Shown: positions 15,601 through 23,733, counted from the first letter of the stretch. The stretch is DNA of 54,063 nucleotides from JOPF133 sp052144935 (GCA_052144935.1 JBKQPR010000032.1:1-54063); one strand, 5' to 3'. Numbers and translations: made by a program. Notes: a model not told the origin generated them from the sequence alone.

Positions 15601-15642
15601 GAAATTTGAGGGTAGCATGCGGCGCGGAAAGGCTAGCGCCGC

Positions 15643-16659
15643 CTAGCGCGCGCCCTCGCCCAGCAGCCGGTTCACCTGCTCCATCACTTCGAAGGCGTCG
15701 GCTACGTAGAGCACGTCGGCCTTGCCGCGCGCCCAGCCGCAGTTCGGGTCGAGATTGATGGCGCGGCGCTCGGTGATGAATCGCCAGCCGACCACGTGCG
15801 GCTCCTCGCCGTGGCAGCAGGTCGAGAGACCCTTGGGATGGCGCGGGGTGGCTCCGGTCTGGCCAATCTGATTGAGATGGCTCATGCAGGTAAGCACCGC
15901 CTGGCCTTCGCCGCTCAGGTCCACCAGCGATTTGCTGCCGCCCAGAGACGCCTGCGAGGCGCGCAGGAATCCCAGAATCAATTGCTCGGCTTTCTCGGGA
16001 TGGGGCACGCCATCGGCCTGCTTCTTGGTCCACCCGGCGCCGGCGACGAACAGCAAATCGGCGTCGGGGCGGATGGTCTGCTCGCCCGCTTGCGGAGCGC
16101 GCGTGCCGGTAACGGTGGTGCGCGAAGCGGCCTCGGCCGGCACGCGCTCGACCACGGCGCTGCCCGGCTGGCCGCTCCAGGGGGGGCAGCAGCCCGATTC
16201 CAGCAGCACGAACCAGGGCCGTTGAGAGCGCGTCAGCACGGCTTCCATACGCTGGCGGTAAAACCAGCGGGTCACCGCGGGAACCCCGTTGACCTCCGCG
16301 ATGCGGGTGGCGTGGGTGTCGATGCGGCCGTCGAAACGGGCCGCCACGCCGGGGAGCGCGCGTGCCCAGCGCGAGGTGTGCGCCGCCAGAACCAGGCTGG
16401 GACCGGCCGCGCGCGCGATGGCTTCGGCCGCGGCCGCATCGGTCGCGTAGCGGGGTTGGGCGAAGGCTTCACCCTCCACTGCCAGGAAGCGCTTCGCGCC
16501 GCATACGGCAATGTGATCGGCGGCGGCGCCGGTGGTGAGGCCTACCAGCCCGACGGTCAGCTCACCGCCTAACGAAACAGCCGCGGCGAGAGCTTCGAGA
16601 GCCGGCTTGGCCAACGTGCCATCGGATTCGGTGTGCGCCAGGAAGAGAATGTTTTCCAT
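15643..16659 (-). CDS. etfA: Electron transfer flavoprotein, alpha subunit
   Basis: 338 residues. The N-terminal ETF domain opens MENILFLAHTESDGTLAKPA, and the C-terminal FAD-binding domain has NQIGQTGATPRHPKG and a tail ERRAINLDPNCGWARGKADV. ETF takes electrons from acyl-CoA dehydrogenases and passes them to ETF-quinone oxidoreductase. One oddity: the usual SGAIQH-type FAD segment is replaced by LSTCCHGEEPHVVGWRF, with a Cys-Cys pair. The gene is last in the row dehydrogenase, ETF-QO, etfB, etfA. A 195-base gap before it contains repeats, so it may have weaker coupling to etfB. The ATG is preceded by GGGAGGCAT (AGGGAGG-type ribosome site). Confidence 0.85.
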   Translation of the reverse strand: MENILFLAHTESDGTLAKPALEALAAAVSLGGELTVGLVGLTTGAAADHIAVCGAKRFLAVEGEAFAQPRYATDAAAAEAIARAAGPSLVLAAHTSRWARALPGVAARFDGRIDTHATRIAEVNGVPAVTRWFYRQRMEAVLTRSQRPWFVLLESGCCPPWSGQPGSAVVERVPAEAASRTTVTGTRAPQAGEQTIRPDADLLFVAGAGWTKKQADGVPHPEKAEQLILGFLRASQASLGGSKSLVDLSGEGQAVLTCMSHLNQIGQTGATPRHPKGLSTCCHGEEPHVVGWRFITERRAINLDPNCGWARGKADVLYVADAFEVMEQVNRLLGEGAR

Positions 16660-16696
16660 GTTATGCCTCCCTAAGGAACCGCGCAGGAATGACAGA

Positions 16697-16818
16697 TGTA
16701 GCGCAGGCTCTCCCTTCTGCGCCGGCACTCTTGCCGACGCCCGTTGCCTCAGGCCGTAAGAGCGTCGAGCCGAAACTCGACGGGCCCAGAGGGCACGCCG
16801 GCTGAGAGCCTGCGCCAC
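16697..16818. repeat. Inverted copies of the GYRGCGCAGGC element between etfB and etfA
   Basis: GTAGCGCAGGCTCTCCC (16697-16713) faces GAGAGCCTGCGCCAC (16804-16818) in inverted orientation. Between them lie a short GTCGAG..CTCGAC hairpin and the word GGGCCCAGAGGGCAC. The same words build the repeats inside the MeaB-like gene (33949-34216). It occupies most of the etfB-etfA gap. Confidence 0.65.
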
Positions 16819-16854
16819 GGGCACAATGTGAAGTTATCCTTGCGCGGATCCTCA

Positions 16855-17805
16855 TCATGCCTCTTTAATCCAGGCGACGATCTCTTGCGCGATTTCTTCC
16901 GCCGGCATGTTTTTCACAATGCGCGTATCGCGCCGCTGGGCGGGCAGCGACACCGACTGGAAACACAGGCCCGCGCTCGATACCGCGGCGGCCTTGGCGC
17001 GCTGCAGCGCCGGCATCACCAGGCGCATGTTGGCCATGCCTACTTGGGGGTTGTTGCGCGGCTCGGGCAGGTAGCCGGTGGCCCAGCCCAGCACCGCGGG
17101 AGGACCCGCCAGAATCGAGACCTGATGCTCTCCGCCTTCGACCCGCTCCAGAATTTCCATCGAGCCATCCGGCAGAACGCTGAGCCGGTCGACGCCGAGG
17201 AACTGTTCCGTGATGCCCAATCGCTCGCCCACCATCTGCAAGGTCGTGCCCGCGCCGCGCGAGGCCGATTCCCAGCCGCCGAATAACAGCAAGCGGCTCC
17301 GGTCGAGGCCGGGGATGGCGCCAATGGCTTCGGCGAGCGCGGCGGCCGTGGCGAACGAATCGCAGAAGCCCGAGGCAGGCCCATCCAGCGCGACCAGCTC
17401 GAAGGGGACTTTTTGCGCGACCGTCATCATTACCTGTTGCAGCTTGGCTTTGGGGCCGAGACTGACGAGCCAGACTTTGGTGGCGCCGGGGCTGCCGAGT
17501 GGACTGCTGGAGCCGCTGCCGGGGCTTCCGGGGTTGCCGCGGTTGGCGCCGGGATCGCCGAGTGGGCTGCCGGCGGGGTCGCCGGCGGGGCTGGGGAGAC
17601 TGCCGGGGACGCCGCCGACTGGACTGCCGACAAGCTGGCGCGCCAGGTTGGCGGCTTCGTACAGCGCGTGGGCGGCCCACGGATCGAGCACCGCGGGCAG
17701 CATCATTTCGTTTTTCAGGGCCGGCTGGCCGGATACTGTGACAGGTTCCAGCGTCTGCAACGGGTCGGGAACCAAGGTTCCACATACGACGATTTGAAAG
17801 GACAT
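16855..17805 (-). CDS. etfB: Electron transfer flavoprotein, beta subunit, with repeat-derived insertion
   Basis: 316 residues against about 255 for typical EtfB. The fold begins with MSFQIVVCGTLVPDPLQTLE, and the AMP/FAD-proximal part has DPWAAHALYEAANL. Residues about 58-107 are a Gly/Pro/Ser-rich, collagen-like insertion (GSPVGGVPGSLPSPAGDPAG and similar). It sits between the first helix and the strand KVWLVSLGPKAKLQQ, in frame, and is encoded by irregular short repeats. The remainder is intact, including the LLLFGGWESASRGAG segment and the final NMPAEEIAQEIVAWIKEA helix. It starts three bases after the ETF-QO stop, so they are translated together. Either the insertion is tolerated as a surface loop or the subunit is impaired; the sequence alone cannot tell. 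Confidence 0.87.
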   Translation of the reverse strand: MSFQIVVCGTLVPDPLQTLEPVTVSGQPALKNEMMLPAVLDPWAAHALYEAANLARQLVGSPVGGVPGSLPSPAGDPAGSPLGDPGANRGNPGSPGSGSSSPLGSPGATKVWLVSLGPKAKLQQVMMTVAQKVPFELVALDGPASGFCDSFATAAALAEAIGAIPGLDRSRLLLFGGWESASRGAGTTLQMVGERLGITEQFLGVDRLSVLPDGSMEILERVEGGEHQVSILAGPPAVLGWATGYLPEPRNNPQVGMANMRLVMPALQRAKAAAVSSAGLCFQSVSLPAQRRDTRIVKNMPAEEIAQEIVAWIKEA

Positions 17806-17808
17806 GAA

Positions 17809-19746
17809 TCAGTTCTCGTTGGAGTGCAATCCTCCGGCGCCGGCCTGGAAGGCAAGCGCGCCTTCGGGGCAGTTCCACAGGCAGGCGCCGCAGTGGACGC
17901 ACTTCTCGCGGTCGAAGGACGGCACGCCGTCCGCGCCCGGGGCGATGGCCTGGCCGGAACACATCTCGATGCACAGCTTGTCGGCGCAACTCCGGCACAG
18001 GGCGGGATGGAGAAACCGCACGTGATCGGCCGAGCCCGCGGGCGCCTGCACTTTGCCGCCCATGAGGAGAGCGTCCTGATGGCTGACCAGCAGGCGGCCA
18101 TCGTAGGGGATGGCGGGCCAGCCGCGGCGGTCCATGAAAGCGTCATGGCAGGGGGTGCCCTTGGCGCGGCACTCTGCGACGAGAGCCTGAGCGCCGGGTT
18201 GGTAGGTTTCCAGATCGGTCCAATCGGGGTTGGCAGGCGGAAGCGCCTGCCCCACCGCCAGGCGGCCCTTGGTGAAGGCCGCCAGCGCCATGCCGGCCAG
18301 ACCGGGCAGCAGGCCGCGGTGAAACCCATTGCGCGCCCTTTCCGCGATGCGCGCCTCTTCTTCGACCCAGCTTGCGCGCCGGCGGGCGACGTAGGCTGCC
18401 TCCAGGTTTTCCTTGGTGAGCGGCTTGCCGGCTTCGAGCAGCTCCACCACGCCCTCGGCCAATTGCGCCCCGGTGGTCCAGGCCTCATCTACGCCGGAGC
18501 CGGTCAGCGGATTGGTGGATCCCGAGCCCTCGCCAATGCGCGCATAGCCCTCGCCGACCAGAACCGGTTCGCCGCGGCGTCCGGATTCCTGCAACGACTT
18601 GGCGCCCCACGATCGCAGGCGCCCGCCTTCGAGATAGCGCCATAGATAAGGATGCAGCAGGAAGTGCTGCAAGTAGCGGTAGCAGGTGCGGACGGGGCTG
18701 CGGAACCAGGACGGCACAAAGATACCGGTGCTGACTACACGCTCGGGATGCACATAGAGGAAGCCGAAGATCTCCGGCTCGGGATAGCCGAAGGTGTGGA
18801 AGACGCTGCCGGGCGCCAGGTCCACGCCGTCCGGCAGATCGATCACCATCTTCATGCCGACGGCCCATTCGCGGGGGTCGGCTCCCTGTGGTCGCGGCTC
18901 GGAAAGCGGAACGGAGTCCGCTCTCTTACGTTCGCGACTCGGAAGCGCAACGTCGCGGCCCGGAAGCGCAGCGTCGTGGTATGGAAGCACAGCGTCGTGG
19001 TTCGGAAGCGCAACGTCGCGGCCCGGAAGCGGAATGGCGGGGAGGGATGCCAGTTGCTGTCCGACCGCGCCCACCGGCCCATCGCCCACCACCGTCAAAG
19101 CGGAGCGCACGTCCATGCCGGGCAGATAGCCGGTGTCGGGGTGGCCGTCCCGGTCCACGCCCTGATCGGCGAGCCGCACGCCACAGACCCGGCCGCTTTC
19201 GACCAGAACCTCGGCCACCGGCATTCCGGGCCATATCTGCGCCGTACCGGAAGCCATCACCTGCCCGCCCACGAACTGGAGAAACTGGCCGATCGACATC
19301 ACCAGGCCGCCCTCCTTACGGAGGAATGGCGGCAGATAGGGAAGCTCGACCGCGCGTTTCGGGCCGGCAAACGGGCGGATCAGCCGGTCAGCGAAGCGCT
19401 GGGCGAGCGAGCGGCGGCTGGCGCCCACGGGGTCGAGCAGGTAAACCAGCTTCTCCTCGACAACCGGCGCCGCCATGGGGATCTGGGACGGATCGAGATC
19501 GGGCAGCGTGGCCCGGATGCCGCGCGCACGCGTCACCACTCCCGACACGCCGAAGCCGATATCGTCGGCGCGCTCGTAACAGACCACCTGGAGCGGCATG
19601 CCCGGAGCGGCGCGCGATTCCAGATCGGGGGTCTTCGCCAGGGTGCTGAGGAAGCCGGCCGTGGCGGGGCCGAACCCGACACAGACGATGTCGACATCCA
19701 TGGTCTGGCGGTCGATCGTCTGGCTGTCTAGTGGGGCGTCGCTCAT
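17809..19746 (-). CDS. ETF-quinone oxidoreductase-like flavoprotein with C-terminal ferredoxin domain
   Basis: 645 residues. The N-terminal FAD-binding domain starts VDIVCVGFGPATAGFLSTLA; a FixC-like body follows. The C-terminus is a ferredoxin-like module with CRSCADKLCIEMC and CVHCGACLWNCPEG, enough cysteines for two clusters where classical ETF-QO has one. It would pass electrons from ETF to membrane quinone. Residues about 235-287 are an inserted segment made largely of a heptad (LPGRDVA-like), encoded by four 21-bp repeats. A second repeat-derived patch, VGQALPPANP, comes from a palindrome at 18228. The ATG overlaps the stop of the upstream acyl-CoA dehydrogenase (ATGA). The long open frame upstream of this ATG is a shadow of that gene. 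Confidence 0.87.
   Translation of the reverse strand: MSDAPLDSQTIDRQTMDVDIVCVGFGPATAGFLSTLAKTPDLESRAAPGMPLQVVCYERADDIGFGVSGVVTRARGIRATLPDLDPSQIPMAAPVVEEKLVYLLDPVGASRRSLAQRFADRLIRPFAGPKRAVELPYLPPFLRKEGGLVMSIGQFLQFVGGQVMASGTAQIWPGMPVAEVLVESGRVCGVRLADQGVDRDGHPDTGYLPGMDVRSALTVVGDGPVGAVGQQLASLPAIPLPGRDVALPNHDAVLPYHDAALPGRDVALPSRERKRADSVPLSEPRPQGADPREWAVGMKMVIDLPDGVDLAPGSVFHTFGYPEPEIFGFLYVHPERVVSTGIFVPSWFRSPVRTCYRYLQHFLLHPYLWRYLEGGRLRSWGAKSLQESGRRGEPVLVGEGYARIGEGSGSTNPLTGSGVDEAWTTGAQLAEGVVELLEAGKPLTKENLEAAYVARRRASWVEEEARIAERARNGFHRGLLPGLAGMALAAFTKGRLAVGQALPPANPDWTDLETYQPGAQALVAECRAKGTPCHDAFMDRRGWPAIPYDGRLLVSHQDALLMGGKVQAPAGSADHVRFLHPALCRSCADKLCIEMCSGQAIAPGADGVPSFDREKCVHCGACLWNCPEGALAFQAGAGGLHSNEN
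18228..18256. repeat. REP-like palindrome inside the ETF-QO gene
   Basis: GGTTG, then the perfect 8-bp stem GGCAGGCG-GAAG-CGCCTGCC (18232-18251), then CCACC. It is the same architecture as the tandem units at 3576-3792 and the copy at 20806, and is read in frame as VGQALPPANP by the minus-strand gene. Confidence 0.8.
18940..19023. repeat. Four 21-bp tandem repeats inside the ETF-QO gene
   Basis: Units at 18940, 18961, 18982 and 19003, consensus CGGAAGCGCARCGTCGYGGY plus one base; units 1 and 4 are identical. The 21-bp length keeps the frame and encodes seven-residue repeats in the minus-strand protein. A partial fifth unit follows. Confidence 0.9.
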
Positions 19747-22067
19747 GCCGGATAGTCCAGGGCTTCGGGAATCACTACCTTGGTGAGGGCTTCGGCGGCG
19801 CGGTCCTTGGCCAGGCGCGAGCCGGTCAGACATCCATCCAGGCGTACGCGCAGCCGGCTGAACTGCTCCAGGCCGTCGAAGCGGGCGCACGGGCCGGCCT
19901 TGGGGGGATGCGAGCCGTCGCTTTCGATCACGTCCGAGCACCCGCGCGCCAGGCTGGCGATGCCGGGGATCACGCTCTCCAGCATTTCCAGTTCATCGGC
20001 CTGATAACAGGTGGAACAACCTTCCGTATCCCAGGCCGGGTGGCGATTGTACCCGAACACCAGCTCGGCGCATATGCGTCCCACTTCGCCCGCGGCGTGC
20101 GAGGACTGCACGTGGCAGAGATCGGTGAGGAAGTTCAAGAGGCCGGGAAGCCCCTCGGCCACGGTGGGGTGGCCGGGGCCTTCCGCGGCGAGCGCCATCA
20201 CATCGAGGATCTGGCTGCGCGAGGCGAGCAGCCAGCACAGCGCATCGGCCAGCGGAAAAGTGACGCCCTGCCGCGCGCTCTGATATAGCGCGCGGCCTTC
20301 CGCATCCTTGGCCTTTTCCAGGTGGTGGAGGGTCCACAGCCACATTTGCATGGCGGTGGCCAGCGCGCAGGCGCCGGTGCCGGGATGGTCGTTGGCGATG
20401 GTGCGCATGTCGCGCGTCCAGTCGCGGAACTGCGCCAGGAAGAGTTCGTCGGTCATGGTGACACTGAGCTGGCGGCGCTGCACCGATTCGGGGCCTTCGT
20501 AGGTGGCCTCAAGCTGCGAATCCATCCACTTGTGCCCCAGGAATCCGGGGCAGTCCTCGGTGATCCCGTAACCGCCCATCAGGCTGACGGCTTCGCGCAT
20601 CATGCGCGATCCGTGGCCGGTATTCCATAGCTTGCAGGCGGGACAGAGCACGTTGGCGACGCTGTCGAGGAGGGCGGTTTCGAGGAGGGGGTCGGGGGTG
20701 AGGACCGCTCCCTTGCTCGCCAACGGCGAGGGACGGTCGCGGCTCGGAAGGTCGCGGGTTGGAAAAGCCAGGTTCGGAAAGGGTACGGGGTCGGGGGCGG
20801 GGAGCGGTTGGCAGGCGGAAGCGCCTGCCCCACCTTGCAGGTACGCGAGCGCGTCCTTGGAGGCCTGGCGGCGGGCTTTGGCCAGCGCCGAGCCCTTCAA
20901 GCCGCGGGCGTCGAAGATCTGCTGGCACTCCCGCTCCAGAGGATCGAGCCGGTCGAAGAGGCGCGCTGCCTCGAAACCGAGCGAAGCGCTGGCTTCGCCG
21001 GCGGCCCAGACATCCACCAGGCGATGCACCACATCCTCCTTCATTTGGAGGCCGAGTTCGTAGCGCGGCGTGCCGGGTCCGCCGGCCGAGCTGCCGCGGA
21101 AACGGCCGCGGGCGTAGCGGATCACCGGCTCGATGGCGGAGAGGAGCTTGGCCGAAGTCATGATCGCGACGGTCACGCGCGTCCGCCGGAAAACCGCCTC
21201 GATGATCTCGCCGTGGCTGTAGCGCGGCACGATCACGCCGTCCTTGACGGTGTATCCGCCGATGATGCGGCTGGCGGGCACGGTGAGCGAGAACACCGGA
21301 TCGCAGGTGGAGGAGAGCTGGTGCACCAGCTTGCGGGTGGGGGTTCCGCGGTCGAACGTGCCGGGGTCGGTCTCTTCCAGGATCACCATGAGGGTACCCT
21401 TGATGCGCGGATCGCCGGATTCCACCGCGGCGGTGACGAAGTTGGCGAACCCCATGTTGGTGATGAATCGGCCGCGCTTCTCCACGTGGAGGAGCGGCTC
21501 CTGGCCCTCTTCCCACTCGGCCACGCGAACTTTGCCACCGAGCAAGCCGGTATCCACGCCGACGTAGGGGATGGGCTCGGTGAGGCAGAAGGCGCCGCGC
21601 CAGGGTTTGCGGTCTTCGCCGGGCTGGGCGGGTGCGCAGCGGCTGAGGTAGTAATCCTGCTGAGCCTGGGTGCCGCGCTCGTGGATGGGGGCGAGCGCCA
21701 GGCATCCCGCCAGGCTGCCAGTGGCGGCGCCCGCATCTACCCACGCCAGCTCGAACGCCACCAACGCCAGGGCGAGGTTTTTGGGGCCTTCGAGGAAGCC
21801 GCCCTGCGACGGATCCATGAAGACCGCGGTGATCCCGGATTCGTCGTAAGCCGCCAGCAAGGCGGCTTTTTCAGGGGTCCAGTTGTGGGTGTTGCGGGCG
21901 CCCTGCGCCACCAGGCGCGCCACCGGGCCGCGCGCCACCGCGCGTGCCGACTGCACCAACATCTGGAGGTCAAAGCGGTCGCGGAACCGCCAAAGAATCT
22001 GCCGGACATCGTCACCTGGCAACGCGCGCAGGTACTCCGTCCGATTACTCAAAGTGGCAACTGTCAA
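19743..22067 (-). CDS. Acyl-CoA dehydrogenase, long form
   Basis: 774 residues, well above the 380-600 of common acyl-CoA dehydrogenases because of a C-terminal helical extension of roughly 200 residues. Landmarks: FAD/substrate segment GAFCLTEPIPYVGVDTG (about 180), the middle beta domain, and GGYGITEDCPGFLGHKWMDS followed by LEATYEGPESVQRRQL with the likely catalytic Glu. It oxidises an acyl-CoA, giving electrons to ETF, whose genes follow in the same operon. Residues about 409-459 are an in-frame insertion rich in Pro/Ser/Arg, partly encoded by a palindromic repeat. The start is TTG, chosen because a GGGAGG ribosome site lies 7 bases upstream; no ATG fits the N-terminus. The stop overlaps the ETF-QO start. 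Confidence 0.85.
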   Translation of the reverse strand: MTVATLSNRTEYLRALPGDDVRQILWRFRDRFDLQMLVQSARAVARGPVARLVAQGARNTHNWTPEKAALLAAYDESGITAVFMDPSQGGFLEGPKNLALALVAFELAWVDAGAATGSLAGCLALAPIHERGTQAQQDYYLSRCAPAQPGEDRKPWRGAFCLTEPIPYVGVDTGLLGGKVRVAEWEEGQEPLLHVEKRGRFITNMGFANFVTAAVESGDPRIKGTLMVILEETDPGTFDRGTPTRKLVHQLSSTCDPVFSLTVPASRIIGGYTVKDGVIVPRYSHGEIIEAVFRRTRVTVAIMTSAKLLSAIEPVIRYARGRFRGSSAGGPGTPRYELGLQMKEDVVHRLVDVWAAGEASASLGFEAARLFDRLDPLERECQQIFDARGLKGSALAKARRQASKDALAYLQGGAGASACQPLPAPDPVPFPNLAFPTRDLPSRDRPSPLASKGAVLTPDPLLETALLDSVANVLCPACKLWNTGHGSRMMREAVSLMGGYGITEDCPGFLGHKWMDSQLEATYEGPESVQRRQLSVTMTDELFLAQFRDWTRDMRTIANDHPGTGACALATAMQMWLWTLHHLEKAKDAEGRALYQSARQGVTFPLADALCWLLASRSQILDVMALAAEGPGHPTVAEGLPGLLNFLTDLCHVQSSHAAGEVGRICAELVFGYNRHPAWDTEGCSTCYQADELEMLESVIPGIASLARGCSDVIESDGSHPPKAGPCARFDGLEQFSRLRVRLDGCLTGSRLAKDRAAEALTKVVIPEALDYPA
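20806..20834. repeat. REP-like palindrome inside the acyl-CoA dehydrogenase gene
   Basis: GGTTG, stem GGCAGGCG-GAAG-CGCCTGCC (20810-20829), CCACC. The core is identical to the copy at 18228. Read on the minus strand it encodes GGAGASACQPL. The adjoining 20690-20805 is low-complexity GGTCGCGGCTCGGAA-type sequence, which extends the inserted stretch. Confidence 0.8.
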
Positions 22068-22074
22068 GGTAGGC

Positions 22075-22080
22075 CTCCCG
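22075..22080 (-). promoter_or_regulatory. Ribosome-binding site deciding the TTG start of the acyl-CoA dehydrogenase
   Basis: GGGAGG on the minus strand, seven bases before TTG at 22067. Together they define the start of the first gene of the electron-transfer operon. Other in-frame starts lie inside the repeat region upstream or too deep in the protein. Confidence 0.6.
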
Positions 22081-22198
22081 GAAGGCTGCCGCGGCCGGCA
22101 GCGGGATAAATCAACACTCCAAAGTAGCATATTACCGCATTTTAGGTCTGAAAATGATGAAATAAACCACAGGCGCGCGGTTGGGGCCGCGGCGGGTG

Positions 22199-22361
22199 AG
22201 CTTGGACGGGCGCGCAGGATGCTGGACGCCGGCTTGGCCCGCGAGCGTGAGCGGCTTGCCGGTGAAGCTTGGACGGGCGCAGGATGCTGGGCGCCGGCTT
22301 GGCCCGCGAGCGTGAGCGGCTTGCCGGTGAAGCTTGGACGGGCGCGCAGGATGCTGGGCCG
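22199..22361. repeat. 65-67-bp tandem repeat, about 2.4 copies
   Basis: Units start with AGCTTGGACGGGCGC at 22199, 22266 and 22331 (spacing 67 and 65 bp) and contain AGGATGCTGG and GCGAGCGTGAGCGGCTTGCC. The third unit is cut short after about 31 bases. It lies between the acyl-CoA dehydrogenase operon and the hypothetical gene on its right. Confidence 0.85.
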
Positions 22362-22390
22362 TCGAGTTGCGCTCTCGCGGGAGGGCGGTT

Positions 22391-23158
22391 TCAATCACGG
22401 GGGTGGCGCGGAATGCGGATGACCGTGGAATAGGCCCACGGTGAGCGGGGATCTCCGGGTTTAGCAGGCTGCGGCTGGGGTTGGGCCGCCGGAGCGGGTT
22501 CGGGGACCCGACGCACAAAGTTGTTCCGGGGGATAAAGGGTTCGTCTGGTTCAGGCTCAGGTGGTTGAGGAGATTCGGGTTTGGCCTCGGAAACCGGTTC
22601 GTTTGGTAACGCCGCGCGGAGGCCCTTGAGGCGGTCGAATTCTTCGATAGCGCGGCGGTAGTTTCGCTCGGTTTGAGCCTGATAGCGGAAGAACAGCTTC
22701 CACACGTCGGACTCAGTCGCCATGCGGCGGAATCCGTCGGCGAGGGCGTGGTTGAGGTTCTGGCCGTCGGTCATTGCGGCGCCCTCGAGTAGGCCATTGC
22801 TCAGGGGGTGGAGAAAATTGCCTTCGTCATCGAGGGACTGATTGACGGCGCAAGTGAAGAGTCCGGCCTCCAGGCGGGCGGCGCGCAGCAGGGCGTGCTG
22901 GGCGAGAGCGATGCGTTCGACGGCGAAGAGTTCCTGGGCATCGACGGGCTGGTAGACGGAGACGAGATCCTCTTTCAGGTTGGCGACGGCCTCCAGGTCT
23001 TCGGCGCGGACGACGGAGAAGTTGGAGGCGGTGAAGCCGTGCTTGCGGGCGTTTTGGGCCGAGCGGGCCTTGCCTTCAGGGGTGCGGGGGCCGGTCGAGC
23101 GAGCGGCATTGGCGCGGTTGGCGGCGAACTGTTTTTCGGATGCGTTGGACTTAGACAT
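22391..23158 (-). CDS. Conserved hypothetical protein with the N-x-x-x-A-x-x-STGPRTPEGK start
   Basis: 255 residues. The N-terminus ANRANAARSTGPRTPEGKAR followed by SAQNARKHGF marks a paralogous family common in Solibacter-like and planctomycete genomes, of unknown function. A helical middle (about 50-180) with AVERIALAQHALLRAARLEA and RNYRRAIEEFDRLKGLRAAL follows. The tail, from about 185 on, is Pro/Glu-rich and disordered (PPEPEPDEP, PQPQPAKPGDP). There are no catalytic motifs, membrane segments or signal. Relatives often sit near recombined regions; here it flanks tandem repeats and a broken toxin locus. Its role is unknown. Confidence 0.75.
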   Translation of the reverse strand: MSKSNASEKQFAANRANAARSTGPRTPEGKARSAQNARKHGFTASNFSVVRAEDLEAVANLKEDLVSVYQPVDAQELFAVERIALAQHALLRAARLEAGLFTCAVNQSLDDEGNFLHPLSNGLLEGAAMTDGQNLNHALADGFRRMATESDVWKLFFRYQAQTERNYRRAIEEFDRLKGLRAALPNEPVSEAKPESPQPPEPEPDEPFIPRNNFVRRVPEPAPAAQPQPQPAKPGDPRSPWAYSTVIRIPRHPRD

Positions 23159-23378
23159 GCGATGGTCCTCAACCGACGTGTAGCACGGGAGAAACGGCCG
23201 ACCGGGGGGCGGCGGCGGTAAGCGGTGGGAAGGAAAGGAAATATGGGAGGGCGAAGTTGGTGACTGCTTTAGGTTTGCCCGGTTCCGTGCGCGGAAAGCC
23301 GGTGAGCAGATACGGCCTGATCGCCGCGGAATCGAGTAAACCGCGCGTTGAACTAAACCGCAATCCGAGGCCGACTCT

Positions 23379-23462
23379 TTAATCGTCCGGGGGGAGATCC
23401 TTCAGCTTGCCGGCTCCCGTCTCGCCCTGCATCGGGGCCAAGACGACAGATGCATCGAACAC
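23379..23462 (-). pseudogene. PIN-domain toxin (VapC-like), truncated to 27 codons
   Basis: Starting four bases after the antitoxin stop, a GTG frame reads VFDASVVLAPMQGETGAGKL, then KDLPPDD and stop. It is the first strand and helix of a PIN domain, with the first metal-binding Asp (third residue). The remaining 100 or so residues, with the other acidic residues, are absent, so no nuclease can be made. Confidence 0.7.
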
Positions 23463-23466
23463 CGGC

Positions 23467-23733
23467 CTATTGGCGTGGTTCGGATTCACGCGCCGCCTCC
23501 GCCCGCCGGTCAGCGATCAACTCGTCCGCCAGGCTCACGCCTTCGGGGATGTACTTACGCAGGAGATCCCTGGCGCGGCGCAGTCCCTGTTCCCTGGTTT
23601 CAACGATCAATGCGCCCTCCTCGGTTACGGCAACACACAGCTCGGTGGAAGGGTTCACTCCCTCCCTCTTTCTCCACCAGGCGGGAATCATCAGTCGACC
23701 CTGATTATCAATGCGAGATCGCCAATATCTCAC
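23467..23733 (-). CDS. AbrB/MazE-type antitoxin
   Basis: 88 residues from a GTG start. The N-terminal swapped-hairpin pattern is clear: RIDNQGRLMIPAWWRKREGV, then LCVAVTEEGALIVETREQGL. The C-terminal half is an acidic/basic helix (ARDLLRKYIPEGVSLADELI) that would wrap the cognate toxin. Such proteins bind their own promoter and neutralise a PIN toxin encoded directly downstream. Here the downstream toxin survives only as a 27-codon stub, so the antitoxin is an orphan or may act on another PIN protein in the genome. Confidence 0.8.
   Translation of the reverse strand: MRYWRSRIDNQGRLMIPAWWRKREGVNPSTELCVAVTEEGALIVETREQGLRRARDLLRKYIPEGVSLADELIADRRAEAARESEPRQ

Noticed and set aside
14545..15609. 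Plus-strand frame opposite deoB
   Set aside because: Antisense of a clearly recognised enzyme; composition typical of third-position GC shadows.
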